Source: Paracoccaceae bacterium (GTDB taxonomy: Bacteria; Pseudomonadota; Alphaproteobacteria; Rhodobacterales; Rhodobacteraceae). Taken from it: a stretch of 33,708 bases of DNA. Position numbers and translations under genes: made by a program. This document shows positions 8,461-16,162 of this stretch, piece by piece. Position 1 is the stretch's first letter, and each line of letters opens with the position of its first letter. The notes beneath the pieces were generated by a model. The model saw nothing but the letters and a program-made list of their open reading frames with translations, was not told where the DNA came from and searched no databases. The DNA is taken from NCBI GenBank assembly GCA_018223125.1, contig JAAEZA010000046.1:1-33708 (forward strand), given 5' to 3'.

Positions 8461-8871
8461 ATGGCGTATCGTCTGGACGAACAGATCGGCTATATCCTGC
8501 GGCTGGCAAACCAGCGGCACGGGCTGATTTTTAACAAACATTCCGAACTGGGGCTGACGCCGACCCAATTTGCTGCCCTTGTGCGGATCGGGGAAATGGG
8601 GGCCTGTTCGCAGAACCTGCTGGGGCGGCGTACGGCCATGGATGTGGCCACGATCAAGGGCGTTGTGACACGGTTGAAAGCCAAAGGGTTCATCCAACTC
8701 AACCCTGATCCGGGCGACAAAAGGCGTACGGTTGTGTCGCTCAGCGCAAAGGGGCAGGATGTGATAGACCAGCTTCACGCCTTTGGTGAAAAGGTAACAG
8801 AGGAAACTCTGGCGCCCCTGAGCGCGCCGGAACGCAAGGTTTTTCTGGACATGTTGAAGCGTCTGACGTGA
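8461..8871 (+). CDS. MarR-family transcriptional regulator
   Basis: This 136-aa protein is a MarR-type dimeric winged-helix regulator of usual family length. The first helix is rich in LDEQIGYILRLANQRH, the recognition region contains LLGRRTAMDVATIKGVVTRLKAKGF, and the wing has the family hallmark DPGDKRRTVVSLSAKG. The ATG follows the stop of the second DUF1185 gene without a gap, so it is co-expressed with the pathway, as for an autoregulated local regulator. In Pseudomonas putida nicotinate degradation is controlled by a MarR-type repressor (NicR) whose effector is 6-hydroxynicotinate; the same logic may hold here. The TTAGTGTACA elements at 1481 and 16134 are its candidate operators. Confidence 0.92.
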   Translation: MAYRLDEQIGYILRLANQRHGLIFNKHSELGLTPTQFAALVRIGEMGACSQNLLGRRTAMDVATIKGVVTRLKAKGFIQLNPDPGDKRRTVVSLSAKGQDVIDQLHAFGEKVTEETLAPLSAPERKVFLDMLKRLT

Positions 8872-8890
8872 TCTGGACGGGGAGGGGCTG

Positions 8891-8905
8891 CAACCGGACC
8901 GGTTG
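8891..8905. repeat. Short perfect inverted repeat between marR-type and desaturase genes
   Basis: CAACCG and CGGTTG flank a GAC loop, 25 bp before the desaturase start codon. It could be a small hairpin or a protein site in the only real gap (59 bp) of the operon. Function not known. Confidence 0.35.
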
Positions 8906-8930
8906 TATGCCCGCTAGTCGGGAGGACGTC

Positions 8931-9875
8931 ATGACACCGGGTCGTGCATATCTGAGTACAGAAGAAATCCGCAGCTTTAACGGCCGTTCCGATCTTTGGG
9001 GCGCGTGGCTGGTGCTGCATTGCTGGGGCGTTATTGCACTGGCGCTGGCGCTGTTTACGCTCTGGCCCAATGTGCTGACCTTTGTGCTGGCGGTGATGCT
9101 TATCGGCTCGCGCCAGTTGGGGCTGGCGATCCTGATGCATGAAGCGGCCCATGTGGCCCTGTTCAGGACGCGGAAATATAACGAATTTGCGGGGGAGTGG
9201 CTGTGCGGACGGCCAATCCTTGCGGATATGTTCGAATACCGCCGCTATCATCTGAAGCACCACCAGCACACCCAGACCGAAAAAGATCCGGACCTGAAGC
9301 TGTCCCGTGCCTTTCCAACCACCAGAGCCAGCCTGCGGCGCAAGTTGTTACGCGATATCACGGGGCAGACCGGATTTCGCCAGCGCAGCCAGCAGATCAT
9401 GATGGCTTTCAAACTGGCAGGCGAAGCAGAGGGCATGTCCCGTCAGGATCTCGCACAGGCGTTTTCGGGGCCGGTGCTGGGCCGTGCGGTGATCGCCAAT
9501 GGGGTGATTTTTGCGGTGATGTGGGTGGTTGGCGCGTGGTGGTGGTGGTTTGCCTTCTGGGCGCTGCCGTTGCTGACGTGGTTTCAACTGGTGCTGCGGG
9601 TGCGCAATATTGCCGAACATGGCGTGGTGGAGTTTTCAGACGATCCCCTGCGCAATGTGCGCACCACCAGGGCGGGGCCGCTGATGCGGCTGTTTCTGGC
9701 GCCCTACTGGGTGAATTACCATCTGGAGCATCATCTGATCATGCATGTCCCCTGTCGCCACCTGCCGCGGCTGCACCGGCTGATGCTGGACAAGGGCTAT
9801 GGCGATAAAATGCGGATCGGACGGAATTACTGGGATGTGCTGAAGCTGGCCGCGTCCCGTCCGGCAGGGGGATAG
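8931..9875 (+). CDS. Membrane fatty acid desaturase family protein
   Basis: This 314-aa integral membrane di-iron protein has the three histidine boxes of the family: HEAAH at 70-74, HLKHH at 107-111 and HLEHH at 264-268, separated by hydrophobic segments at about 28-65 and 185-222. Members desaturate acyl chains, but relatives hydroxylate alkanes, carotenoids or other small molecules. The start at 8931 is set by GGAGG at 8921-8925; an in-frame upstream codon at 8868 would give an unlikely cysteine-rich leader. The gene follows the MarR gene by 59 bp on the same strand and is the last gene before the convergence point. Whether it belongs to the heterocycle pathway, for example as an oxygenase, or only adjusts membrane lipids cannot be told here. 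Confidence 0.87.
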   Translation: MTPGRAYLSTEEIRSFNGRSDLWGAWLVLHCWGVIALALALFTLWPNVLTFVLAVMLIGSRQLGLAILMHEAAHVALFRTRKYNEFAGEWLCGRPILADMFEYRRYHLKHHQHTQTEKDPDLKLSRAFPTTRASLRRKLLRDITGQTGFRQRSQQIMMAFKLAGEAEGMSRQDLAQAFSGPVLGRAVIANGVIFAVMWVVGAWWWWFAFWALPLLTWFQLVLRVRNIAEHGVVEFSDDPLRNVRTTRAGPLMRLFLAPYWVNYHLEHHLIMHVPCRHLPRLHRLMLDKGYGDKMRIGRNYWDVLKLAASRPAGG

Positions 9876-9925
9876 GCTGGCAGGTTGCTGGCTGGCGCGA
9901 TTTCTTAACAGAGGGTTAATTATGA

Positions 9926-10013
9926 CCCTGCAAATATGAAGCGTCTTACAAGACGCGTCATAAATGAAGCGTCATAAATGAAGCTTCATACAAGACGCTT
10001 CATTATTGCAGGG
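9926..10013. repeat. Long imperfect inverted repeat with internal palindromes between convergent operons
   Basis: The outer arms are 22 nt each and match at 20 of 22 positions; they begin CCCTGCAA and end TTGCAGGG and contain ATGAAGCGTCTT. Between them lie a GCGTCTT-AC-AAGACGC hairpin, a tandem duplication of CGTCATAAATGAAG and the perfect palindrome ATGAAGCTTCAT. The whole is built from variants of ATGAAGC(G/T)TC. It separates the desaturase stop from the stop of the facing enamidase gene, so it may be a two-way terminator/RNA barrier or a small repeat element. No T-tract is present at either end. Confidence 0.75.
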
Positions 10014-10018
10014 TGATC

Positions 10019-10052
10019 GTGCGGTCGGGGGCGTCCGCGTCCCCCACCGCAC
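10019..10052. terminator. GC-rich hairpin after the convergent operons, probable bidirectional terminator
   Basis: GTGCGGT...GGGGG pairs with CCCCC...ACCGCAC with one bulged C and a small loop, giving a very stable stem 6 bp after the enamidase stop on the minus strand. There is no proper U-tract on the minus strand and only GGAGCTTT on the plus strand, so factor-independent termination is not assured. Confidence 0.5.
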
Positions 10053-10058
10053 GGAGCT

Positions 10059-11222
10059 TTAGCTTACAACTTCTGGCAACCTGTTCGCGGGCGGCGTGTT
10101 GCGGGACCGTCCCGAAGTCACCTTTCCGTCAATGATCGTCATCCCGACACCGGGCAGATTGCCCAGTTCGATGCTTTCCAGAATATGCTTGCCCGGTGCG
10201 TGTTGCGCCTGATCCATCAGCACGAAATCCGCAGCCTTGCCCACTTCGATCAGGCCGGTGTCCAGCTCCCGCCGCCGCCCCGTGTTGCCATTGGCAAAAC
10301 AGAAGGCGGTTTCGGCCTTCACATTCCCGAGCGAGGACAGCATTGCCACCATCCGCATGATACCAAGGGGCTGCACGCCGGAACCTGCGGGACCGTCCGT
10401 GCCAAGGATCACCTGATCCAGCTTGCCCAACTCCCGCGCGGTGTTCAGCGTCAGCAGCGCCGCCCGTTCATTGCCGTTATGTACGATCTCCAGTGCGGCG
10501 GTGCAGTTTTCACACAGGCAAACGATCTGATCGTCAGGCAGGGCAGAATGGCCGCCGTTGATATGGCCGACAACATCCGTGCCGGTTTCCAGCACCATAT
10601 CGGCATCGATCAGACCGGAACCCGGAATGGACGGCCCGCCGGTGTGGATCGTGGACTGTATCCCGTATTTGCGCGCCCAACTCACCATCTGCTGCGCGGT
10701 CTTGCCATCCTTCACCGTGCCAAGCCCCACTTCGCCCAGCAGTTTGACACCCGCACTGGCCAGTTCCTTGAAGTCCTCTTCCACCATACCGTGTTCGATC
10801 ACCGGCGCACCGGCGTGGACCTTCATGCCTGACGGGCGGAAATTTTCGTACCAGCGCTGGGCGGCGATCGCCATGGCCTTCAGCCCGATCACATCTTTGG
10901 GACGCCCCGGCATATGCACTTCGCCCGCCGAAATCAGCGTGGTCACACCGCCGTGCAGGGTGCTGTCGATCCAGTGCAACTGCTGCTGGCGCGGTGTGTA
11001 ATCCCCGACGACGGGGTGGATATGGCTGTCAATCAAACCGGGGGCGAGCGTGACACCATTGGCATCCACCATCGTATCGGCCTGATCTATGTCCATGTCC
11101 GCACCGCGGCCGATTTCGCTGATCTTGCCGTCAATGGCGATGATGCAATCCGCGTCCAGAATCGGCTCTTCAATCCGGCCGGAGAGCATTAATCCGATGT
11201 TCTTGATCACTGTCTTTTCCAT
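10059..11222 (-). CDS. ena: Enamidase-like amidohydrolase
   Basis: This 387-aa amidohydrolase closely resembles E. barkeri enamidase, a bimetal (Fe-Zn) enzyme that hydrolyses 1,4,5,6-tetrahydro-6-oxonicotinate to 2-formylglutarate and ammonia. Metal-site residues are visible at expected positions: H67 and H69 (DSHIHP), E164 (GEVGLGTV), H193 (HTGG), H220 (HINGG) and D276 (GTDGPAG). Further enamidase-like pieces are GDYTPRQ, LHGGVTTLISAG, PGRPKD and the C-terminal SRNTPPA. The start is supported by GAGGAGAGA upstream. It lies only 12 bp after the last ABC gene, so import and ring opening share a transcript. A dihydroorotase or other cyclic amidase is the alternative, but the hnr-like gene in the facing operon supports enamidase. 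Confidence 0.85.
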   Translation of the reverse strand: MEKTVIKNIGLMLSGRIEEPILDADCIIAIDGKISEIGRGADMDIDQADTMVDANGVTLAPGLIDSHIHPVVGDYTPRQQQLHWIDSTLHGGVTTLISAGEVHMPGRPKDVIGLKAMAIAAQRWYENFRPSGMKVHAGAPVIEHGMVEEDFKELASAGVKLLGEVGLGTVKDGKTAQQMVSWARKYGIQSTIHTGGPSIPGSGLIDADMVLETGTDVVGHINGGHSALPDDQIVCLCENCTAALEIVHNGNERAALLTLNTARELGKLDQVILGTDGPAGSGVQPLGIMRMVAMLSSLGNVKAETAFCFANGNTGRRRELDTGLIEVGKAADFVLMDQAQHAPGKHILESIELGNLPGVGMTIIDGKVTSGRSRNTPPANRLPEVVS

Positions 11223-11234
11223 GGGCTCTCTCCT

Positions 11235-11930
11235 CTATACGCCTAGGTAATGGTGCAGTTTTTCGGGGTTTTCGCGCAGCGCACCCGTGTCTGTCGTCTC
11301 CAGCGAACGGCCGTTTTCGACAAATACCACCTGATCGGCAATGTTCAGAACCGCATCAATGCGCTGTTCCACCAGAACCACCGCCAGATTGCGGGATTTC
11401 ATTTGTAAAACCACGTCGCGGATCAGGTCGATCATAGAAGGTTGCAGCCCTTCGGTCGGTTCGTCCAGCAGCAGGACTTTGGGGCGCAAACACAGCGCGC
11501 GGCCCATGGCCAGCATCTGCTGTTCGCCGCCCGAAAGCGTATCGGCCTGTTGCTTCAACCGCTCGCGCAGGCGGGGGAACAGGTCCAGAACTTCTTCGCG
11601 GGTGGCGGCTTTGTCCTTGGTGTGGAGCAACCCCACCTCCAGATTTTGCGCCACGGTCAGTTCGGAAAACAGCCGCCGCCCTTGGGGAACATAGGCAATA
11701 CCGGATTTTGGCACGTCATGGGGCGGCAGGTCGGACAGGTTGACACCGTCCAGCGCCACCGAACCGCCCGAAAGCGGCAACATGCCCATGATCGCCTTTA
11801 ACGTGGTGGTTTTTCCCGCGCCATTGCGGCCCATGATGCAGGTGATCTCGCCCTCCTTGGCGGTCAGGGAAACATCAAACAGCACCTGCACACGGCCATA
11901 GCCCGACTGGATATGTGAAAGCTCAAGCAT
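11235..11930 (-). CDS. Branched-chain amino-acid-type ABC importer ATPase (LivF type)
   Basis: This 231-aa cytoplasmic ATPase drives the importer encoded upstream. It shows Walker A GRNGAGKTT, the LivF-typical YVPQGRRLFSELTV, the signature LSGGEQQM and Walker B VLLLDEPTEG. The start is placed at 11930 (MLELSHIQSGYG), with GGAG about 5 nt upstream and an 8-bp overlap with the preceding ATPase stop. An upstream in-frame extension to 11993 would run far into that gene and is unlikely. Liv-type importers also carry urea, amides and aromatic acids; placement in front of the enamidase suggests nicotinate or a related ring acid as cargo. Confidence 0.93.
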   Translation of the reverse strand: MLELSHIQSGYGRVQVLFDVSLTAKEGEITCIMGRNGAGKTTTLKAIMGMLPLSGGSVALDGVNLSDLPPHDVPKSGIAYVPQGRRLFSELTVAQNLEVGLLHTKDKAATREEVLDLFPRLRERLKQQADTLSGGEQQMLAMGRALCLRPKVLLLDEPTEGLQPSMIDLIRDVVLQMKSRNLAVVLVEQRIDAVLNIADQVVFVENGRSLETTDTGALRENPEKLHHYLGV

Positions 11931-12639
11931 GTCCGCTCCCCAGATAGGCTTCTTGTACGGCGGCATTGGCACGGATTTCCTGCGGGGTGCCATTGGCCAG
12001 AACCATGCCCTGATCCAGCACGGTGATATATTCCGCCACCTCCATCACCACATTCATATTGTGTTCGATCAACAGGATCGTGGTTTCCGCATCCAGCGTT
12101 TTGATCAGCGTGTTAAACTCTTCCACCTCGGATTCCGCCAGCCCCTGGGTGGGTTCATCGAGAATAAACAGGCGCGGTTCCTGCGCCAGCCCCATGCCGA
12201 TCTCCAGAATGCGCTGGTGACCGTAGGACAGATCGCCGGCCATCTGGTCCGCACGCTCGCTGATGTTCAGACGGCTGAGAACTTCATCCGTTTTGTCCTG
12301 CACTGCCGCCTTGTTCCGGCCCAGCCTGCGCCGTGCGGCCAGTGCAACATTCTCGCGCACCGGAAGCCCCGGAAACACCGAGGTGATCTGGAAGGTATAG
12401 GCCATGCCCCGCTCGATCCGCTTGTGGGCGGGAAGGGCTGTTACGTCTTGCCCGTCAAACGTCACAGTCCCACGGGTGGCCGGAATGCGCCCGCAGATCA
12501 TGCCGACGAAGGTGGATTTCCCCGCCCCGTTCGGCCCGATAATGGCGCGGGTCTGGCCCGCCGGCAGATCGAAATCCACATCCGTATTGGCCTTCACACC
12601 GGCGTAGGCTTTGGTCAGTCCGCGTGTTGTCAGGATCAT
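11923..12639 (-). CDS. Branched-chain amino-acid-type ABC importer ATPase (LivG type)
   Basis: This 238-aa ATPase is the LivG partner. Motifs are Walker A GPNGAGKST, the LivG-like GMAYTFQITSVFPGLPVRENV, the signature LSYGHQR and Walker B LFILDEPTQG. The start at 12639 forms an ATGA overlap with the permease stop and has GAGG 8 nt upstream; a GTG nine bases earlier is possible. The signature has Tyr in place of the common Gly (LSYGHQ), which is regular in this LivG subgroup. It works with the LivF-type ATPase to energise the two permeases. Confidence 0.93.
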   Translation of the reverse strand: MILTTRGLTKAYAGVKANTDVDFDLPAGQTRAIIGPNGAGKSTFVGMICGRIPATRGTVTFDGQDVTALPAHKRIERGMAYTFQITSVFPGLPVRENVALAARRRLGRNKAAVQDKTDEVLSRLNISERADQMAGDLSYGHQRILEIGMGLAQEPRLFILDEPTQGLAESEVEEFNTLIKTLDAETTILLIEHNMNVVMEVAEYITVLDQGMVLANGTPQEIRANAAVQEAYLGSGHA

Positions 12640-13580
12640 GGCAGCCACCTCAGGAATCGGGTTCGGATCGTGCCCGCAATGCCGTGGGGCAGAAATAGTG
12701 TGACCAGCACCAGCGTCACACCAACCACCAGCAGATAGGCTTCGGTTTTGCCAGAGGCATAGTCGATCAGATAGAACATAAACAAAGCGCCGACAAAGGG
12801 GCCGACGGTTGTGCCCGCCCCGCCGACCAACACCCAGAGCAGCGGGAAGATCGAATATTGCACGGTGGCAAAGGTCGCCCCCGCATAGCCGAACAACAGC
12901 GCATAAGTGGCCCCCGAGGCGCCTGAAACCACGCCCGACAGGATCACCGCCTTCAGCTTGATCGCGGTGACGTTATAGCCGAGCATCCGCGCCCGCTCCT
13001 CGTTTTCGCGAATGGCCACCAGTGTCCGCCCGAAAGGCGCGCGGATGATATAGGCCAGACCCAGCAGGGTGACAGAGAACAGCACCAGCGCACAAAGGTA
13101 CCGCACGCCCGGATCGCTCAGGTCATACCCCGCGATCTGGCGGCTCGCCTGTTGCAGGGCGAAGCCTTCGTCGCCACGGGTGTATTTGCCAAAGTAAAGG
13201 ATCGTCAGATAGCCCGCCTGCGCAAACATCAGCGTGACGATCATAAAGGCTACCCCCGTGGTGCGCAGGATCAGAAACCCGATCACGGCAGAAACCACAA
13301 GGGCGGCGATCAGACCGGCAGCAAAGGCAGGCAGCGGCGTCCAGTCCGCCAGATGCATCATCAGCCCGAGCCCGTAGAGACCGGCAGAAAAGAACAGCGC
13401 ATGGCCAAGGGACAAAAGCCCCGTATAGCCGAACAGCAGGTTATACCCCATCGCATAAATTGCGATGACCATAACACTGGCCAGATTGCCGGAGTGATAG
13501 GCGGGCAGCACAAAATAGGCCAGCGCAAGCAGGCCGATCAGCCCGAAGTGAAGCCCGTGGGATTTATGTGTATCGCTCAT
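12636..13580 (-). CDS. Branched-chain amino-acid-type ABC permease (LivM type)
   Basis: This 314-aa polytopic inner-membrane permease has the LivM core YNLLFGYTGLLSLGHALFFSAG near residues 47-68 and the coupling-helix region IRENEERARMLGYNV at about 187-201. About eight to nine hydrophobic segments are visible. The start ATG at 13580 overlaps the stop of the LivH-type gene by ATGA, and its stop overlaps the LivG-type start, so all four transport genes are coupled. The length is usual for the family. Confidence 0.93.
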   Translation of the reverse strand: MSDTHKSHGLHFGLIGLLALAYFVLPAYHSGNLASVMVIAIYAMGYNLLFGYTGLLSLGHALFFSAGLYGLGLMMHLADWTPLPAFAAGLIAALVVSAVIGFLILRTTGVAFMIVTLMFAQAGYLTILYFGKYTRGDEGFALQQASRQIAGYDLSDPGVRYLCALVLFSVTLLGLAYIIRAPFGRTLVAIRENEERARMLGYNVTAIKLKAVILSGVVSGASGATYALLFGYAGATFATVQYSIFPLLWVLVGGAGTTVGPFVGALFMFYLIDYASGKTEAYLLVVGVTLVLVTLFLPHGIAGTIRTRFLRWLP

Positions 13581-14503
13581 GATGTGGACTTCCCGAGCAG
13601 GCCTTTGGGACGGAACACCAGCACCATTGCCACCACCAGCGTAGCGAAAATCTTGGCCAGTGTCGGCGTGAAGAAGACAGAGATGATCCCGTCTGCCATG
13701 CCGATCAGAATGGCCGCGATAATGGTGCCGGGCAGGGAACCGAGCCCGCCGATAATCACGACGATAAAGGACAACAGCAGTGGATCATGTCCCATCAGGT
13801 AATAGGCCTGCTGGATCGGCACCACCAGCACCGCACCGATAGCGGCCAGTCCCGCACCCAGCCCGAAGACGACCGAATAGACGGTTTTGACAGGAATACC
13901 AAAGGCTTGGGCCATATCGCTGTCCTGTTGCGTGGCGCGCATCACCAGCCCTGCCTTGGTGCGGGTAATGGCCAGCCAGAGGGTGATCAGGATCACGACG
14001 GCGGCTGCAATCACAAACAGTTTGTAAGATGTGGTCGACAGCCCCCAGGGGAAGTAGAATTCAAACCCGTTCTCGCCCCATTCGAACCACGGCAGGGCAA
14101 TGCGCGAATTGAACGGGGGTTCGACAGGGCGGGCATCCGGTCCGAACGTCATTAGCGTGGTTTGTTGCAGGATGTAAAGCGTGCCGATGGTGGCAACGAT
14201 CGTGCGTTCGGGATCATAGTTGATGTGGCGCAGGATCAGCCTGTCCACGCCGGCGGCCAGAAACCCCACCAGCAGGGGCGCAATCAGCAGCGCCGCAACA
14301 AAGCCCAGTGCCGGATGCGCGCCAACACTTGTGGCGATGAACCATGCGAGCACGGCACCAATCATGTAAAATTCGCCGTGGGCGACGTTCACCACCCGCA
14401 TCACGCCGAATACGATGCTCAGCCCCATGGCTGTCAGCGCCAGCACGGCGGCGGTGGTTGCGCCTTCAAGCGAGGCCAGCAGAAGGTGGGGACCAAATTC
14501 CAT
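13577..14503 (-). CDS. Branched-chain amino-acid-type ABC permease (LivH type)
   Basis: This 308-aa inner-membrane permease pairs with the LivM-type protein. It shows the LivH landmarks MGLSIVFGVMRVVNVAHGEFYMIGA near residues 26-50, MRATQQDSDMAQAFGI as cytoplasmic coupling loop at about 180-195, and VIIGGLGSLPGTIIAAILIG near 234-253. AGGGGGA lies 8-9 nt upstream of ATG 14503. It is separated from the binding-protein gene by a 293-bp gap with two hairpins, which probably lowers its expression relative to the binding protein. Confidence 0.93.
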   Translation of the reverse strand: MEFGPHLLLASLEGATTAAVLALTAMGLSIVFGVMRVVNVAHGEFYMIGAVLAWFIATSVGAHPALGFVAALLIAPLLVGFLAAGVDRLILRHINYDPERTIVATIGTLYILQQTTLMTFGPDARPVEPPFNSRIALPWFEWGENGFEFYFPWGLSTTSYKLFVIAAAVVILITLWLAITRTKAGLVMRATQQDSDMAQAFGIPVKTVYSVVFGLGAGLAAIGAVLVVPIQQAYYLMGHDPLLLSFIVVIIGGLGSLPGTIIAAILIGMADGIISVFFTPTLAKIFATLVVAMVLVFRPKGLLGKSTS

Positions 14504-14538
14504 CGGCTACGTCCCCCTGCAGGTTATGGAAAAGGGTG

Positions 14539-14588
14539 TCACAGGTTTGCAAAACAGTGCGCTATTGCACAGATTCCGTGACCTGTGA
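14539..14588 (-). other. Nested inverted repeats in the leader before the LivH-type gene
   Basis: TCACAGGT (14539-14546) pairs with ACCTGTGA (14581-14588), and inside it GTGC pairs with GCAC around GCTATT. It lies 36 bp upstream of the permease start. It could be an RNA fold or a dimeric protein site. Only the symmetry is seen; no function can be assigned. Confidence 0.35.
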
Positions 14589-14741
14589 ATTGTAAGAATA
14601 GTGAATGAAACTGGGGGCATTAGCGGCTTTCGGCACAAGCGGTGATCGTCTTTGGCTAAGGGCGGCACAGTGAATGCCCCGTCCCGAATGCAAGTGTTAA
14701 GGCGCGCCACTGAGCGGTTATGCGGCGGTTCTGCCTTGGGG

Positions 14742-14769
14742 GCCACCCTGCATGAAAATGCAGGGTGGC
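14742..14769 (-). terminator. Perfect 12-bp hairpin with GAAA/TTTC loop after the binding-protein gene (attenuator)
   Basis: GCCACCCTGCAT and ATGCAGGGTGGC form a perfect 12-bp stem around a four-base loop, 28 bp downstream of the binding-protein stop on the minus strand. No T-run follows in the direction of transcription, so it more likely protects the binding-protein mRNA 3' end or gives partial termination. This is the usual way ABC operons make more binding protein than permease. The rest of the 14504-14796 gap shows no gene. Confidence 0.65.
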
Positions 14770-14796
14770 TTTCCAATTTCCGGATTGTCCGGCGGA

Positions 14797-16080
14797 TCAG
14801 AAGCTTTGTGCGGTGTAATCCACTTCGTCCTCGTAAAGCGTATCTTCGATGGAAGATGTATGCGCGAGAACCAGTTTTCCGCTGTCCACTTTGGAAATAT
14901 ACTGGTGGCCGAAGGTCTGGTGCGTTTTCCCGTTAAAACGTTTCGCACCCTGCGGATGATCGTCCGACAGTGGCATGTCCGACATCTCCTCGATCGCTTC
15001 GATCAGTTTGGAGCGGTCTGCAATACCTTTGTAATCGGCGGCTTCCATCCCGCGTTTGACGATGTTGAGCGTTTCCCAGCAGCCGAACATATGCGAATAG
15101 GTCGAAACGTCTTTGGCATCCGAAACCGATGCACCGTTTTCATCAACGCCTACAGCCTCGCGGTACATTTTGTCATGGCTGGACTGGTCCGCCTGCGCAT
15201 GGCGGGGGTTGCCCTCCCAGAAATAGGTGCCTTCGAGGAATTCCAGACCCGGAGAGTTGATGTCCACCGCTTCCAGACTGTCGAGGAAGCCGAAGATTTC
15301 CGGTTTGGACGGGCCAAAGAATTCACCCATTTCCTTTACAAAGGTCAGAACAGCAGGGCCGATCATGACGTGGTAGATCACTTCGGTATCCCGCGGGATT
15401 TTCGGGAAATACTTGGTGAAAGAGGTCTCGCTTGGCGGGATGGCGATCTTGGCAACAACCTCACCGCCCTGTTTTTCAATGGCTTCAGAGAAGTAATCGC
15501 GGTGATCGTGACCGAAAGCAAAATCCGGATAGATCATGGTAACTTTCTTGCCCAGATTATCCGCCACAAACGGCGCCATCGCCTGAACCTGTGATTTCAC
15601 ATCAGTGATACCGGGCTGCATGGTCCAGCGGTTCAACGCGCCGGAAGCAACATGATGGCCTTCGGAAACCACGAAATACGGCAGTTTCAATTCGCCCGCA
15701 CGGGGGGCAGAACCGTAAACCACGTGGGAAAACAGTGTCCCGAACCCGATGTCGCAATTGTGCTGGGTTGCGAATTTCTCAACCACTTCGGCGCCGCGCT
15801 TCGGATCGGTGCCGTCGTCTTCCGCAACAATCTCTACAGGGCGGCCGTTGATCCCGCCCATATCGTTGATCCGCTTCACGGCGGCGGTGGTGGTACGGTC
15901 ATACCAGCGTCCGTAAGATGCGCCGATGCCGGTGCGGTGCACCTGAAACCCGATGCGAATAGGCTCTGAACTTTGTGCCTGGGCATAGCGGCCCAGCAGC
16001 GGGGTGGCGGCCGCAGCGGCTGCTGTTCCAAGCAGGGTGCGGCGTGTCAACGTAGGGGTAGGCTTAATCAATTTACTCAT
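14797..16080 (-). CDS. ABC importer substrate-binding protein (type 1, Liv/amide family), Tat-exported
   Basis: This 427-aa periplasmic binding protein belongs to the Leu/Ile/Val-amide receptor group. A twin-arginine signal is visible (TRRTLLG at 12-18, then an alanine-rich core and a YAQAQ cleavage region near 36), so it may be exported folded. The mature part starts PIRIGFQVHRTGIGASYG, followed by RINDMGGINGRPVEIVAEDDGTDPKRG and later TMIYPDFAFGHDHRDYF. GGAGG lies 5 nt upstream of the ATG. It is the first gene of the minus-strand operon and has the TTAGTGTACA element in its leader. The ligand is predicted from context to be nicotinate or a related heterocyclic acid. Confidence 0.9.
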   Translation of the reverse strand: MSKLIKPTPTLTRRTLLGTAAAAAATPLLGRYAQAQSSEPIRIGFQVHRTGIGASYGRWYDRTTTAAVKRINDMGGINGRPVEIVAEDDGTDPKRGAEVVEKFATQHNCDIGFGTLFSHVVYGSAPRAGELKLPYFVVSEGHHVASGALNRWTMQPGITDVKSQVQAMAPFVADNLGKKVTMIYPDFAFGHDHRDYFSEAIEKQGGEVVAKIAIPPSETSFTKYFPKIPRDTEVIYHVMIGPAVLTFVKEMGEFFGPSKPEIFGFLDSLEAVDINSPGLEFLEGTYFWEGNPRHAQADQSSHDKMYREAVGVDENGASVSDAKDVSTYSHMFGCWETLNIVKRGMEAADYKGIADRSKLIEAIEEMSDMPLSDDHPQGAKRFNGKTHQTFGHQYISKVDSGKLVLAHTSSIEDTLYEDEVDYTAQSF

Positions 16081-16130
16081 TGGAACCTCCGAGTCGTCTG
16101 TTGGTGGGTTAGTCTTTTTTCTTCAAGTCT

Positions 16131-16143
16131 GTATGTACACTAA
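16131..16143 (-). promoter_or_regulatory. Shared operator-like element, copy B
   Basis: On the minus strand this reads TTAGTGTACATAC, matching copy A (TTAGTGTACAAAC, 1481-1493) at 12 of 13 positions and in orientation relative to the downstream operon. It lies 50 bp upstream of the binding-protein start. Weak extra matches flank it (TTnT before, A after). A TAGACA hexamer occurs just upstream, but no convincing -10 is seen. Confidence 0.5.
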
Positions 16144-16162
16144 CAATTTGTCTACATCTTTT

